From positions 7,254,001 through 7,318,000 of the forward strand of contig CP141150.1 of assembly GCA_035235625.1 (NCBI GenBank): DNA of 64,000 nt, read 5' to 3'. Position numbers and translations under genes: made by a program. Below the pieces are notes generated by a model. That model did no database searches, was not told the DNA's origin, and saw only the letters and a list, made by a program, of their open reading frames with translations. Every line of letters starts with the position of its first letter. The first letter of the stretch is position 1. The DNA is from Saururus chinensis. Its lineage: Eukaryota > Streptophyta > Magnoliopsida > Piperales > Saururaceae. Shown here in pieces: positions 35,041 through 49,367 of the stretch.

Positions 35041-38000
35041 GAGGAGTTTGACGCCCCCTGTTTTATCTAGCCACCTTTATTTTTATTTTTATATATATTA
35101 GGTCAGTAGATATTTAACGAGTGTATAAAAATAGGATAGACTTATAAAATAAGAGGGTGGCATCCTTCTAATCTTAAAGTTCAGTTAAAAAGGTGAAAAA
35201 TAATTATGACTAAAGTTAATACTTGATCGATTTAACCTTAGGATTATAATATATATAAGAACCCCAATTAAGAGCATCTATCATCATATTTTAATCCAAT
35301 AGTATATATAATTTAATATTATATTAATTTTTGTTGGAATAATAGAGTAATGATATTATAACATTAAGAATAATACATTAAAATTAATTTAGAGACTTAT
35401 TTTTTAGGCCTTATTTATTAAATATTAAAATTATAAAATAATTTTGATATATGATGAGAAGTCTGTCATCCCTTAACTCACACCGTTAATATAGTCTATA
35501 GATATCTAATGTCTCTATATATCGGGTTAGTGGATATTTATTAATTGTAAAAAAGTAGGGTGGGGGTAATAGAATTTTCATCCTTTGATATATTACTCTT
35601 ATCGTCGCTTGCCTTTGTGTCATTGAATCTTGATGAACGGTTTATGAATATGAATTTAACATTTTCCTCTGCATACAAAGAATTAAAAATATAAACTGGG
35701 GCTCCATGTTGAAACCCACTTTTCTGTTGTGTGGGTATTCCTGAATACCTTCACGTAGGATTTACTTTCACTCTATAATGAGATTAATGAATTACACGCT
35801 AAATAATTTTTTAACTTACACTAATATGTCCTAGGATGTACATAGCTAATTTTAAAGATCAACTGCTCATATAATATAATTATATAAGAGGCATAGTACT
35901 TCAAGAATACTCACTAGTCTCTCTCCTCTTTACCGGTGTTTTTATTGTGGCGAAGGTGGAGTCCAAAGATGTTGGTGCTCAAGCAGGGCGGGGATAGCAT
36001 TGGACCAACGCCAAGGTCACAAAGGGAGGCATGTTCCCCGAGCGAAGTGGTTGGCTCTCGGGAAGATGATATGGACCGGTAGCCTGAAATGGCCTGTCAC
36101 GAGGCAAGACACATAAGCAACACAGGTTTTGAAAGGGAACTTTGTTGTAGATGAAGCAGCACTCTTAAAGACGGGGAAGAAGAAATGGGTGAGTTACATA
36201 TAAGGACTACTTAGTTGATTTGTTATTGAGTGAAAAATCAGTTGAAAGAATGAAATCAGTGGAGAATAAATGATCATGTTGAATGAGAATGTCTACTTAA
36301 TTGGTTGACATGTCCATTACTGGGGGGTGGGGGGAAGGAAAGAAGAAATGGTTGATTATGTTGATTAAAGTGGATTTGTTATTGTTTTAATAAATTGACA
36401 TGTTCTCCCAACAGCCGCGTGAGCAACCGAGTATGATAATTGACAGGTGAAGCTTCTTGAGGCAACACAGGTGGAGATGAGGCCCGCGGGAGAGCCGGCA
36501 GGGACAAGCAAAGTCACCCATTCCATGAAATAAAAAGGCTTTCTAGAAAAAAACTGAATTTTGATGAGAGAAATCTTTTATGATATTGAACTTAGACTAA
36601 GACGTAGATAAGACTCCTTTATCCATGAGATCAACGTGTAAGATGTGTATACTAGCTGTTTACACTAGGCTCCCATGCACTACTTACACTAGGCGTATTG
36701 TCAGTAAAATTATAAAAATTACTTCTTATTAATAAGGTGCTATTTGGGCATTAATCTAATCTTTGTATTAGTTCTCCTATAGTAAAGCTACGTTGGCACC
36801 GATTATTTCAATGATTTATTTGACTAATCACGCATGCATCAGCCACTCGTGTTAATTTAATTGTATTTTTGGACGATGGTTGCATGATGGTTTCATATCT
36901 TAATATTAATTAACAATAAAGAATAACTAAAATTGTCAAAGCATTAGATCATGATCCACATGTGTTTCATGCGCGATGGAAATTTTGAGATATTTTAAAC
37001 ACACAATTCGACCATAGTTTTAATTATTTCCCAACAAGATGCTCCTTTGGGTTTATAGCCAGAGGCCCATGAAGTCGATTGGGTACTTGTAAGCAAAACC
37101 ATGTACTTAGTGATTTGAAGTCCCACTGACTTAAGCTGTATGGGCACACTCAGCCTCGTCTTTTCGTTTCTTTATATATTTGCTTGGTTCTGTAATTTGT
37201 TAAGAGGCCAACAACAGATTACTAAAAATCTTACATATTGTTGCCTCAAGATTGAGGGAAGCAGCTCCCAGTAGCCACTACCATAACATGGTTGGAAAAT
37301 TATTTGTCCTAGCACTTCCTTCCTATAGGATATCTTTCACTTTACTGGAACAGTCAAATCTTATGATCGATGGCACACGTACTAGCAAAAAAAATTTACC
37401 CTCCCATGTACATCCTCTAGGATATCCTCCACTTTATAAAAAATCGCGAGTATCAATATAGTGCACAGGCTAACATACATTGACATAGCATGTGCTGTTG
37501 TTTTTGATGATCGACAGTTCTTGTAAAATGGAGGATATCAGTGCGAGGACCAAAATTTGTTTCCAATATGGTTGGTTGACCTAGCTGGTCGTGGCCGTTT
37601 TGAACACCGAATTACCCGGTTGTGCTTACTGTGGTTTTAAATTTATTTTTGTTTTATATATATTTCATATAACTTAGGTAATTATCTTTTTCTTTTTTTG
37701 TTAACAAGGAGTGCTTTGATCAATTGAATCTTAGAATCCAGCTAGAAGGGCTCGGATAACTGCCTACTTAGACTATTGTATCCCACCACCAATTCATTGA
37801 GATTTTTTGGTCTTAACTTGGCTTGATTTAGCTAAATTGTATAGATCTAACCAAGCCAAAAAGGCCGTGTCATTTAAAACACTTCTTTTGGCTTAGTTTT
37901 TGAGAGACGATGATCATGAGTAAGTGTAAGATCTAGACAAGTCGATTCAGTCATGTTGCTAGTCAACTCAGCTAGTCGCCAAACTATTTGATGGAATATG

Positions 38001-38249
38001 AATTGAATATATTGATAATACGTTCCTTAACAATTTAAGATTTTTGGAAACAATAGTTACCTCACTTCCTCGTTCTCTTCAATTATATTCATAATCTATT
38101 TTTTAACAGCTTAAGCTATTGGTAAACAACAATAATATAATATTATACTCCATAGGCATTAATGCTTAAGACCGGGATCCAGGCAGGGTATGACCATTTA
38201 AATTTGACTATTTTTTATATGTGGACTATATCAAGCTTACCAAAATTAT
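35041..38249. other. Intergenic spacer
   Basis: No gene is supported. Two related phrases, tagtagatatttaa-gagtgtataaaa-taggatag (about 35103) and ttagtggatatttattaattgtaaaaaagtagg (about 35526), suggest an old repeat of about 420 bp spacing. A GC-richer patch at 35950-36180 and another at 36410-36520 have open stretches but no recognisable domain. Confidence 0.45.
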
Positions 38250-38251
38250 TA

Positions 38252-38336
38252 CTCACCATGTCCCATATTAATAGCTTTATTTGGTTTAGTTCATTTTAAA
38301 AAATTAAATAAAACTATTAATGCGGGACGAAAGGAG
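38252..38336. mobile_element. Stowaway-like MITE, 85 bp
   Basis: Its ends are ctcaccatgtcccatattaa and, in reverse complement, ctcctttcgtcccgcattaa, followed in both by tagctttattt/tagttttattt. Both are flanked by TA (38250-38251 and 38337-38338). The two arms pair over nearly the whole length. It matches the Stowaway terminal consensus CTCCCTCCGTCCC better than the copy at 4125. Confidence 0.75.
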
Positions 38337-39236
38337 TACTTATTAGTCTTAGTGGCCATGTGCTCTCTTGCCCTTAGGCACTTTCACTAACTTTGCCTAT
38401 GATAAAAAGAAGTAAAAAGCTAATTAGTTGCAGCTCTATGGCTAGCTATGCAGCTCTTGCTAGATATGCTCTAAAAAGAACTTACAGATTCCTTAAAAGC
38501 CAAATGACTAAATTCTCATATTTTTTTATTATATCTAAACGTCTCACGTTGGAGTAAGGGTTTGAAAGCAAATTTTCATGAGGCTTAGGTTTTTTTTATA
38601 ATTTATTTTCTACTTCAAATCTAATTTCTCCCTAGTGTGGGCTTTTTTATTCTCTACCTTTACTTTTTATTCAAATATCCATGAATGCAAGAGTAAATTT
38701 TGTTTTGTTTTTCCCCATCATGTTCAACTTTTATAATTTTTTTAAAATTATTTAATAACTTTATTTGGTTTAGTTCATTTTAAAAAATTAAATAAAACTA
38801 TTAATGCGGGACGAAAGAAGTACTTATTAGTCTTAGTGGTCATGTGCTCTCTTGCCCTTAGGCACTTTCACTAACTTTGCCTATGATAAAAAGAAGTAAA
38901 AAGCTAGTTAGTTGCAGCTCTATGGCTAGTTATGCAGCTCTTGCTAGATATGCTTTAAAAAGAACTTACATATTCCTTAAAAGCCAAATGACTAAATTCT
39001 CATATTTTTTTTATTATATCTAAACGTCTCACTTTGGAGTAAGGGTTTGAAAGCAAATTTTCATGAGGCTTAGGTTTTTTTTATAATTTATTTTCTACTT
39101 CAAATCTAATTTCTCCCTAGTGTGGGCCTTTTTATTCTCTACTTTTACTTTTTATTCAAATATCCATGAATGCAAGAGTAAATTTTGTTTTGCTTTTCCC
39201 CATCATGTTCAACTTTTATAAATTTTTTTTGTAAAA
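38269..39236. repeat. 484-bp tandem duplication with a breakpoint in a MITE
   Basis: The block starting ctttatttggtttagttc at about 38275 recurs at about 38759, and the two units stay collinear with few differences to about 39235. The left breakpoint lies inside the Stowaway-like MITE, so the second unit carries only the right half of it. The high similarity points to a recent duplication. Confidence 0.85.
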
Positions 39237-39240
39237 TAAT

Positions 39241-40426
39241 ATTCTTCTAATTCTATTTTTTTTACATCAAAAGCCTACTCTCACCTTTGATTGGGAAAAG
39301 TAAATCTCCATATTGTCAAGTGTGACTTACCTTATTTATCTAATCAAAGTCTAAAATAGGCTTTTAGTATAAAAAAACTGGAGTAAGAATATTAGTTTCT
39401 TTTTTTATATATATTGATATTACCTCATTCCATTTTATTATTTATCAAGCCCAAAATTTGATTCTATATGTACTTCTTTGATTATAGGAAGCCTCTTCCG
39501 AATATTCAGAACTTTTATTCATTGTTTTATATCATTTCACTATTGAGTTAGATTTGAAGCCATCTATAGTATTTGGACGTATTTTACCTTCTATATCACG
39601 ATTAATACATTTACTATAATAAATAAATCGGTTAGGTTCGACAGCCACCCCCACTTCATAGTATGAATCACAATCTTTACTTTCATATATATAATTTAGT
39701 ACGGCCCGTGAAACTTTTTCCCTGCTCTGTATTTGATCCAAGCATCAATACTTAGACAAGGAAAACAACGTATACCGTCACTGCCTACCATATTTCACTT
39801 GAATAGATGGTATGCCGTTGTTTCAATAAATTCCTAGGGGCCAGAAATGAGTGGCAGCCATGGCCATACCTCCCTTAAACACCCCTTGTCCTTCCACACG
39901 CTACACCACTTCTTCCTCAAGAGATCTTTTTCTCATCTAATGCATGAGCATGCTTTACGCTAATTCAATGTGTTTCATATTCTATATACGATCATTGCCA
40001 AACCTTCCACCTTCTTTCTTCTGGTCGAAGAAAGAGCCTATCAGAAAGCTTCTGATTGAAAGAGACAAAGAGCTGAACTGGCGGGCGGGGACTCCCAATT
40101 GTTTATGTTCCCTTTCATTGATTCGTTGATACACATGTAGCTTTGGTCTTTTCTTAGAGCTAGAACTTCTCATTTCTTGGACTCAAAATCATCATTCATG
40201 AGTCACCAGACCCACAAGTTGGATCTAACTTCGGTATTTAATGAACTACATTTATATAATAAATAATCTATACGTAGAATAAATGGACATTCTACTTCTA
40301 AGCTGTTTATCAAGTTAACATCACCTACACGAAAATAGATGGTAATGAACGCATTTCTTACCAAACAGCCCACTGTTTGGCAATTTCCAATTTGCCTTGT
40401 TTCACAGTTTGAGGGGGACCTACAGA
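39241..40426. other. Spacer with a possible organelle-like stretch
   Basis: Around 39484-39745 and 40203-40330 the minus strand has open, AT-rich coding-like stretches (for example GKIRPNTIDGFKSN and VGDVNLINSLEVE). Their style resembles fast-evolving plastid genes such as the accD N-terminal region. I could not confirm an identity. A nuclear insertion of plastid DNA is one explanation; chance open frames are the other. Confidence 0.25.
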
Positions 40427-41312
40427 GATGGAACTGGTCCAGTGCAGTAAATAGAACGTGGGACAAGAACGATCAAACAAGTCCATAATTTATACTCCGA
40501 GCCAGAAGACAGTGTATCTTGACACCATAACAATAATCAATAGCAGATACAAAGCGTGGGAGTGAGTGGCACATCCACTGGGATTGCCCTTGCAAGTTGC
40601 GGCTAAAATGTCCCTCTATTTCACAAATTCCATGGTAGACCATCAATGGAAAATTGCGAACCCGGGTACCCAAAAAGGAAGGGTGAAACTGGTGAACCTG
40701 TTGATGGATCATTAATGCAAGGTCAGATTTCAGCATGAATTGCTGATATGCAAGTGACAGGTCAGGGCCTACTTGCACTTGACAGCCCAGCCAAATCGCC
40801 TGAGCCCTCAAACCATGTGCATAACAAATGACACTATTTAAATATGTATCCCCCATTAAATAAAAAGTTATTGATTACATTTTGTATATTAGATTTATTT
40901 TAATTATTTAATATAAGAAATAATTTTAATATTTTTTTTACTAACAATGAACTTAGCATAAGTCAAATATACACACCATTGAAACCATAGACAAAGTGCT
41001 ACTTATGCTATGGTCATTGTTGTGTACAAACTAGTGCACATAGTGTTAACCTGTACTAACACTTAATGAATCGGTGACCTATAAAATAGGAGTAACTCCC
41101 TGAAGGTTCTGGGAGTGATAGTTTTTCCCCTAAAGCCCTCTTGGTAGAATTTTTCTCCTGACTCCAAAAAAATTCCTGCCGGCAGCAAAGTATGGCCTGG
41201 CCATCTCGTTGTTAAGTTCATTTATTTCATTCCGAGCTCTATCATTAAAAAGAAATAAATGAGGAATTTATGTCAAGGGTTCCTACTGCCATCACTGGCT
41301 CATGCACAATCA

Positions 41313-41386
41313 CTACTGATAAATTAAACAAGCAGGCTACACCATGCAACTACTGATAAATTAAACAAGCAGGCTACACCATGCAA
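41313..41386. repeat. 37-bp tandem duplication
   Basis: The unit tactgataaattaaacaagc...ctacaccatgcaac occurs twice in a row. Copy B has a single, shortened counterpart near 48840, so this arose in copy A after the segmental duplication. Confidence 0.8.
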
Positions 41387-42397
41387 CATATTTCCAACGT
41401 AGGAGTCACCAAGGGAGCTAAAATATCTAACACGTAAAACTTTATTTCTTTTTAATAACCCTTTTAAACAAGAGAGCCATTTGTCCAAGTGGGCAAACAG
41501 GATTTCATCCAACAATACACATATCTCATACAAAAGACAAGTTTAAATTATTGCCCAGACCTTCTCGCTATCTGATCAAGATCCGACACTTATTACAATA
41601 CGGTTTTGGAGTTGAAAGTTTCATGACAACACCAACCAACTTGACCCATAAACCAGTCGTGTGTTGAAACCTTGGAGACTAATCTTGATTTGAAGTTCAA
41701 GAAAACAGTCATCTCGGAATTTCAACTAGTTGGCAAAGTGTAATCAATCTAAGGTTACTCAAAAGATTAGGTCAAATGAACATGTAGAATTATATAATCC
41801 CTTACATCTAGGAAGAAAATCTACTTGTAGTTGAGGCTGAGAGGCGCTTGCAGTTAACAACAATATCAACTTTCATTAGCTTGTAGGGCCAAACGGGCTG
41901 CACAATAGTGTTTTCTTTTTAGTTTAAAAAATATAGAAAGTGGTACCAGACATACAATGCATATAACTTAGGCATGAGTTTTTTCCATATTCCATGATTT
42001 AGTAAAAAAAATACCACCAAACCCAGTTTTACACAATATTTAAAAAATAATAAATGAAACTACCTATTAGAAGGGGTTTAGGGTTTTAAATCATATTACC
42101 CAATGACTAAGGCACATATACCTAGAGGCGACCAGTAGTCCAATGCAAGTTCCAATTTTTGACCAGCCATTTCCAAATTCCAGCCACTCAAAAGCCAAAA
42201 GTCCAATGGGAGTTCCAATTTCCAATCGACTATTTCAAAAATTGGACCAGTCAAAAACCAGTTTTGGTCATCGGCCTGAGGTTCTCTAATTGCGCCCTAT
42301 AAAGTTGTATCAGCTGGGGTGGCCATCAATGAGTCAATCTGACGGAATTCAGCGGCAACAATTAGTTAGAGACTACCATGACGAATAACAAAATTGG

Positions 42398-42595
42398 TAA
42401 AGTCATCATCACACCCTAGTTTTATTTTTGTAGTTATAAATATATATTAAGTTTATATATTATATTGTTTATAACACGATAATCATTACATGGAGGTAAA
42501 GGCATCCTCGCACCCTAGTTTTAGTTTCGTAGTTATAAATACAAAGTAAGTTTATATATTGTGTTATTAATAATACAATAGTCAATACACACATT
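42398..42595. repeat. 99-bp tandem duplication with ATAACACG repeats
   Basis: The phrase caccctagtttta-tt-tagttataaata recurs 99 bases apart (about 42412 and 42511). The same pair exists in copy B (about 53731 and 53829), so it predates the segmental duplication. Confidence 0.7.
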
Positions 42596-42739
42596 ATACA
42601 TATATCGTGTTATAAACAATACAATATGTGTATATCATATCAACAACGATGTCTTATTGACAAGTGTTATTTTGTATGCGAATGTAGACACATTATGCAA
42701 TCGATAACACGATAATTGGACTTAATGTGTAGAACACAT

Positions 42740-43200
42740 CTATTTCTCCAAGAAAAAATGTTTGGATCCCCCCACCACATTAAAACAACTAGCATTTTTT
42801 AATAGCCCAGTACCCCCACACCCCCTATAATTTTACTCATGCCCACCCCAACACCACAAAAGTTCTAGAAGTTTTTTGGCGGGTGGTACCCTTCGCCAAA
42901 TAAAACTGATTTGGACACAGACTTTAGGTCCCCGTCAAATTCTGCATATTGTGGTGTGACCACCCCCTCCCAATTTTTTTTCAGAAGTTTAAAAAACTTC
43001 TAAATGTTTCGTGGTGGGGGGTACTCCTTGACAAATAAAACTACATTAAACGGGGAACAATGGTCCCTGCAATATCTGCATATTGTGGTGGTGACCTCTC
43101 CCCGCCAGAAACCATCTAGAAGTTTTGAAACCATCCAGAAGTTTAAAAAACTTCTAGATATTTCTTGGTAGGGGATACTATCCACCAAATAAAACTTATT
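42740..43200. repeat. Three imperfect repeats of about 130-170 bp, copy A only
   Basis: Repeats of the form agaagtttaaaaaacttctaga-tttc-tggtggggggtac-cttgccaaataaaact-atttgg occur near 42860, 42975 and 43135, the first one partial. The ctagaagttt...aaacttctag part is a palindrome. Another shared phrase is tctgcatattgtggtgtgacc. It is absent from copy B and could be an insertion of a short satellite-like element. Confidence 0.55.
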
Positions 43201-43347
43201 TGGCAGTTACATAATTTGAACGATCACGAGGCATTTATTACAAGTACATAATCTCAATAATCATGAACCATTGTAAACAACTAAATAATATACTATATAA
43301 TTCTAACAAACATCTTTGACAATTGTAGGGAACAAGAAGATAAATGA

Positions 43348-44815
43348 ATGGCAGAATCAATGAAGGCCTCACAAAAGAAGAAGAAAAGGGTTTATGGGAG
43401 GAGGCCGGGGCTGGGAACAAACAATTTTCCTAGTCAATTGAGACTTTCAAAGGACCTCATCGAAGCTAGGGTGAAATGCAAGCAAATATTAGAGGAGACT
43501 AGGTTCTACCCAGTATACGAATGCGAGAAAGTAGTTATCTCTAGGCCACTTTTAGATATATTAATAGGTGAGTATGGGGATGACTCACAAGACATATTTA
43601 ACATCTAGGGGACGATACCAACCACCATCACATAGGAAGATATTGCACTCATCATGTGTTTGAGGGCTCAAGGAAACCCAACAAAGTTGAAAACTGGAGA
43701 AGGGTAACTAGCCCAAGAAAAAGGTCATTTTTTAAAAAAGTTCTTCTCTAGGAAGAGGTCAAACAAGAACAACATTGAGGAAATTTTGTAGGAGGTGTCT
43801 AAAAGGAAGCATAATGTCTCCAAGGAAGACCTAACATACTTAGCAATAGTGCATATGGGTGTAGTAGAGCTTTTCACACAGGGCAACAACTTTGTCTCCC
43901 CATTGCTCTATGACTATTTGGATGATATTAATGCAGTGGGGATGTATAATTTGGCAACATCCATGCATGAGATGCTCAGATGAGGGATATCTTCATCTCA
44001 TAAAAACATAAGGAGCATAGAAGAAGACCGCTCTACCACTACTGAGATTCTAACATGAGCTTCTTTCATTCTACAGGTAAAACTTTGTAGTAGTGTTAAC
44101 ATGGCTAGTGTATAGTAGCATAGAGTTAATAACAAGATTAATTAACATGTTGTGTTTATAAAAGGAATAGTGTGTTGTTGATAACACGATAATTTGATTA
44201 ACGTGTCATTGATAATATGATAGATACACTACTGTGTATTGTTAATAACATGATTTTTTTATTAGCGTGTTGTCGATAACATGATAATTTGATTAGTGTG
44301 TCATCGACAATACGGTAGATTCGCTAGTGCATACTGGAGATAACACCATAATTTTATTAGCATGTAATCAATGATATTATAATTTAAGAAGTGTGTTATA
44401 GATTAGATGATTATCCTAAGATCATATTACACGACACACCTAATTTCATAGCACTGGTAACGTGTTTGGTTTGTAACATAGGTGCAATTTTTTTAGCACA
44501 CATATATATGGGCACCAAGTTGTCTTCCATGTACTCCTAGGTACAAGAGGTAGCTCAGATGACTCAGTTGGTTAGGGGTGTGAAGAAGACCGTAAAGCTT
44601 GATCCTTCCCACAAGAAGTCGAGGAAGAAGTTGTTAGCTAATTACATGATGAAGAAGTGGTACGACGAGATGCTCACTCTTCTGAAGTTTGACTCTAAGG
44701 TGATACCACAAATAAAGACAATTGCTAAAGATGCCAGCTTGATCGGGGTTCAACAGCCTACCAAGAAGACCCACAAGAAGATTGACACTCAAACCACTAG
44801 CACATGTTAGAGGTG
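43348..44815 (+). pseudogene. Decayed mobile-domain/DUF1985-like gene, copy A
   Basis: A basic N-terminus (KKKKRVYGRRPG) is followed by a stretch containing ECEKVVISRPLLD, LIGEYGDDSQ and further on MGVVELFTQGNNFVSPLLYDYLDD. A second coding-like segment at 44559-44810 contains ANYMMKKWYDEMLTLL and a Lys/Thr-rich tail, separated by an AT-rich stretch that may be an intron. The pattern of a short hydrophobic core with an R-LLD motif recalls plant mobile-domain or DUF1985 proteins carried by transposons. That assignment is an inference from style and needs a profile search. It has about three breaks in this copy. Confidence 0.4.
44090..44420. repeat. Field of ATAACACG/CGTGTTAT-type short repeats, copy A
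   Basis: Variants of gataacacgataattt, gtgttgttgataacac and gtgtcattgataatatgata recur about every 40-50 bases. The core is self-complementary (CGTGTTAT and ATAACACG). The same field is in copy B at about 55000-55345, and similar words lie before the gene at 42460-42710 and 53780-54010. Confidence 0.55.
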
Positions 44816-45049
44816 ACCTTTTCTAATAGAAACATATTGGGTGCAGATGTCAAGTCAATTTCAACAATCATCGAAAGTCATTGAAGGCTTTTTTATGCCC
44901 CTAGATGTTATGTCATATATTATTGACATCGTGATGGAGAAGGATGTCTTCTACGGGCAATGGGGTGGAACACAAACATCATGAAAGTGGCACTACAACA
45001 TGTTAAAAACTCAATCAAAGTGGGCACATGTTTAATTAAACACCTGAAA

Positions 45050-47997
<2,948 letters not shown>

Positions 47998-49367
47998 ATG
48001 GAACAGGTCAATAGAACGTGGGACAAGAACGATCAAATAAATTCATAATTTATACTCCGAGCCAGAAGACAAAGTATCTTGACACCTTAACTATTAATCA
48101 ATAGCAGAGACAAAGCGTGGGAGTGAGCTAGTGGCACATCCACTGACAAGTTGCGGCTAAAATATCACTCCGTTTCACAAATTTCTTGGTAGACCATCAA
48201 TGGAAAATCGAACCCGGGTACCCAAAAAGAGGGGTGACTGTGAAACTGTGAACCTGTTGATGGATCATTAATGCAAGGTCAAGATTTCAGCATAAATTGC
48301 TGATATGCAAGTGACAGCTCAGGATCTACTTGCACTTGACAGCTCAGCCAATTTAAATATGCATCCCCCTTCAAATGAAAAATTATTGAGTAATTCCTGT
48401 ACATTAGATTTACTTCTCATTTAACAAGAGAAACGTTTTCTATACTTTTCACCTACCGTAAGCCAAATACAAAAAGTTTTAATATTTAAGATTGAAGGTA
48501 CATACATTATCACATATTAGCATTAGTCTAACATACACACCATTAAACCTATAGATAAAAGTCTCTTATATGCTGTTTATGCTAGGTTCATTATTGTTAA
48601 TAAACTAATGTATGTAGTGTTAACCTATACTAATACTCAATAGTTTTTCCCCTAAAGCCCTCTTGGCAGGGTTTATCTGCTCACTGCAAAAAAACATCCT
48701 GCCAGCAGCAAAGTATGGCCTAGCCATCTCATTGTTAAGTTTATTAATTTCATTCAGAGGTCTATCATAAAAAAGCAATAAATGAGGAATTTATGTAAAA
48801 GGTTCCTACTGCCATCACTGGCTCATGGGTCCACAATTAATCAAGCTAGGCTCCACCATGCAACATATTTCCAACGTAGGAGTAGGGAACTAAAATATCT
48901 GACTCATAGAAGTTTGGAGCTAAAATATCTAACAGGTAAAACTTTATTTCTTATTAATAACCCTTTTAAACAAGTCACATTGATTACAAGAGAGCCATTT
49001 GTACAAGTGGGCAATCAAGATTTGATCTAATAATACACATATCTCATACAGACAAGTTAAAGTTATTGCCCATACCTTTTCGCTATCTGATCAAGATCCG
49101 ACACTTATTACAATACGGTTTTGTAGTTGAAAGTTTGATGACAACACCAACCAATCTTGATTCATAAATCAGTCGTGTGTTGGAACCTTGGGGACTAATC
49201 TTGATTTGAAGTTCAAGAAATCAGTCATCTTGGAATTTCAACTGGTTGGCAAAGTGTAATCAATCTAATGTTAATCTTTTAACATGTAAAATTTTATAAT
49301 CCCTTACATTTAGGAAGAAAATATACTTGTAGTTGAGGCTGACAGGTAGTGTTATCGTCGGGTCAGG

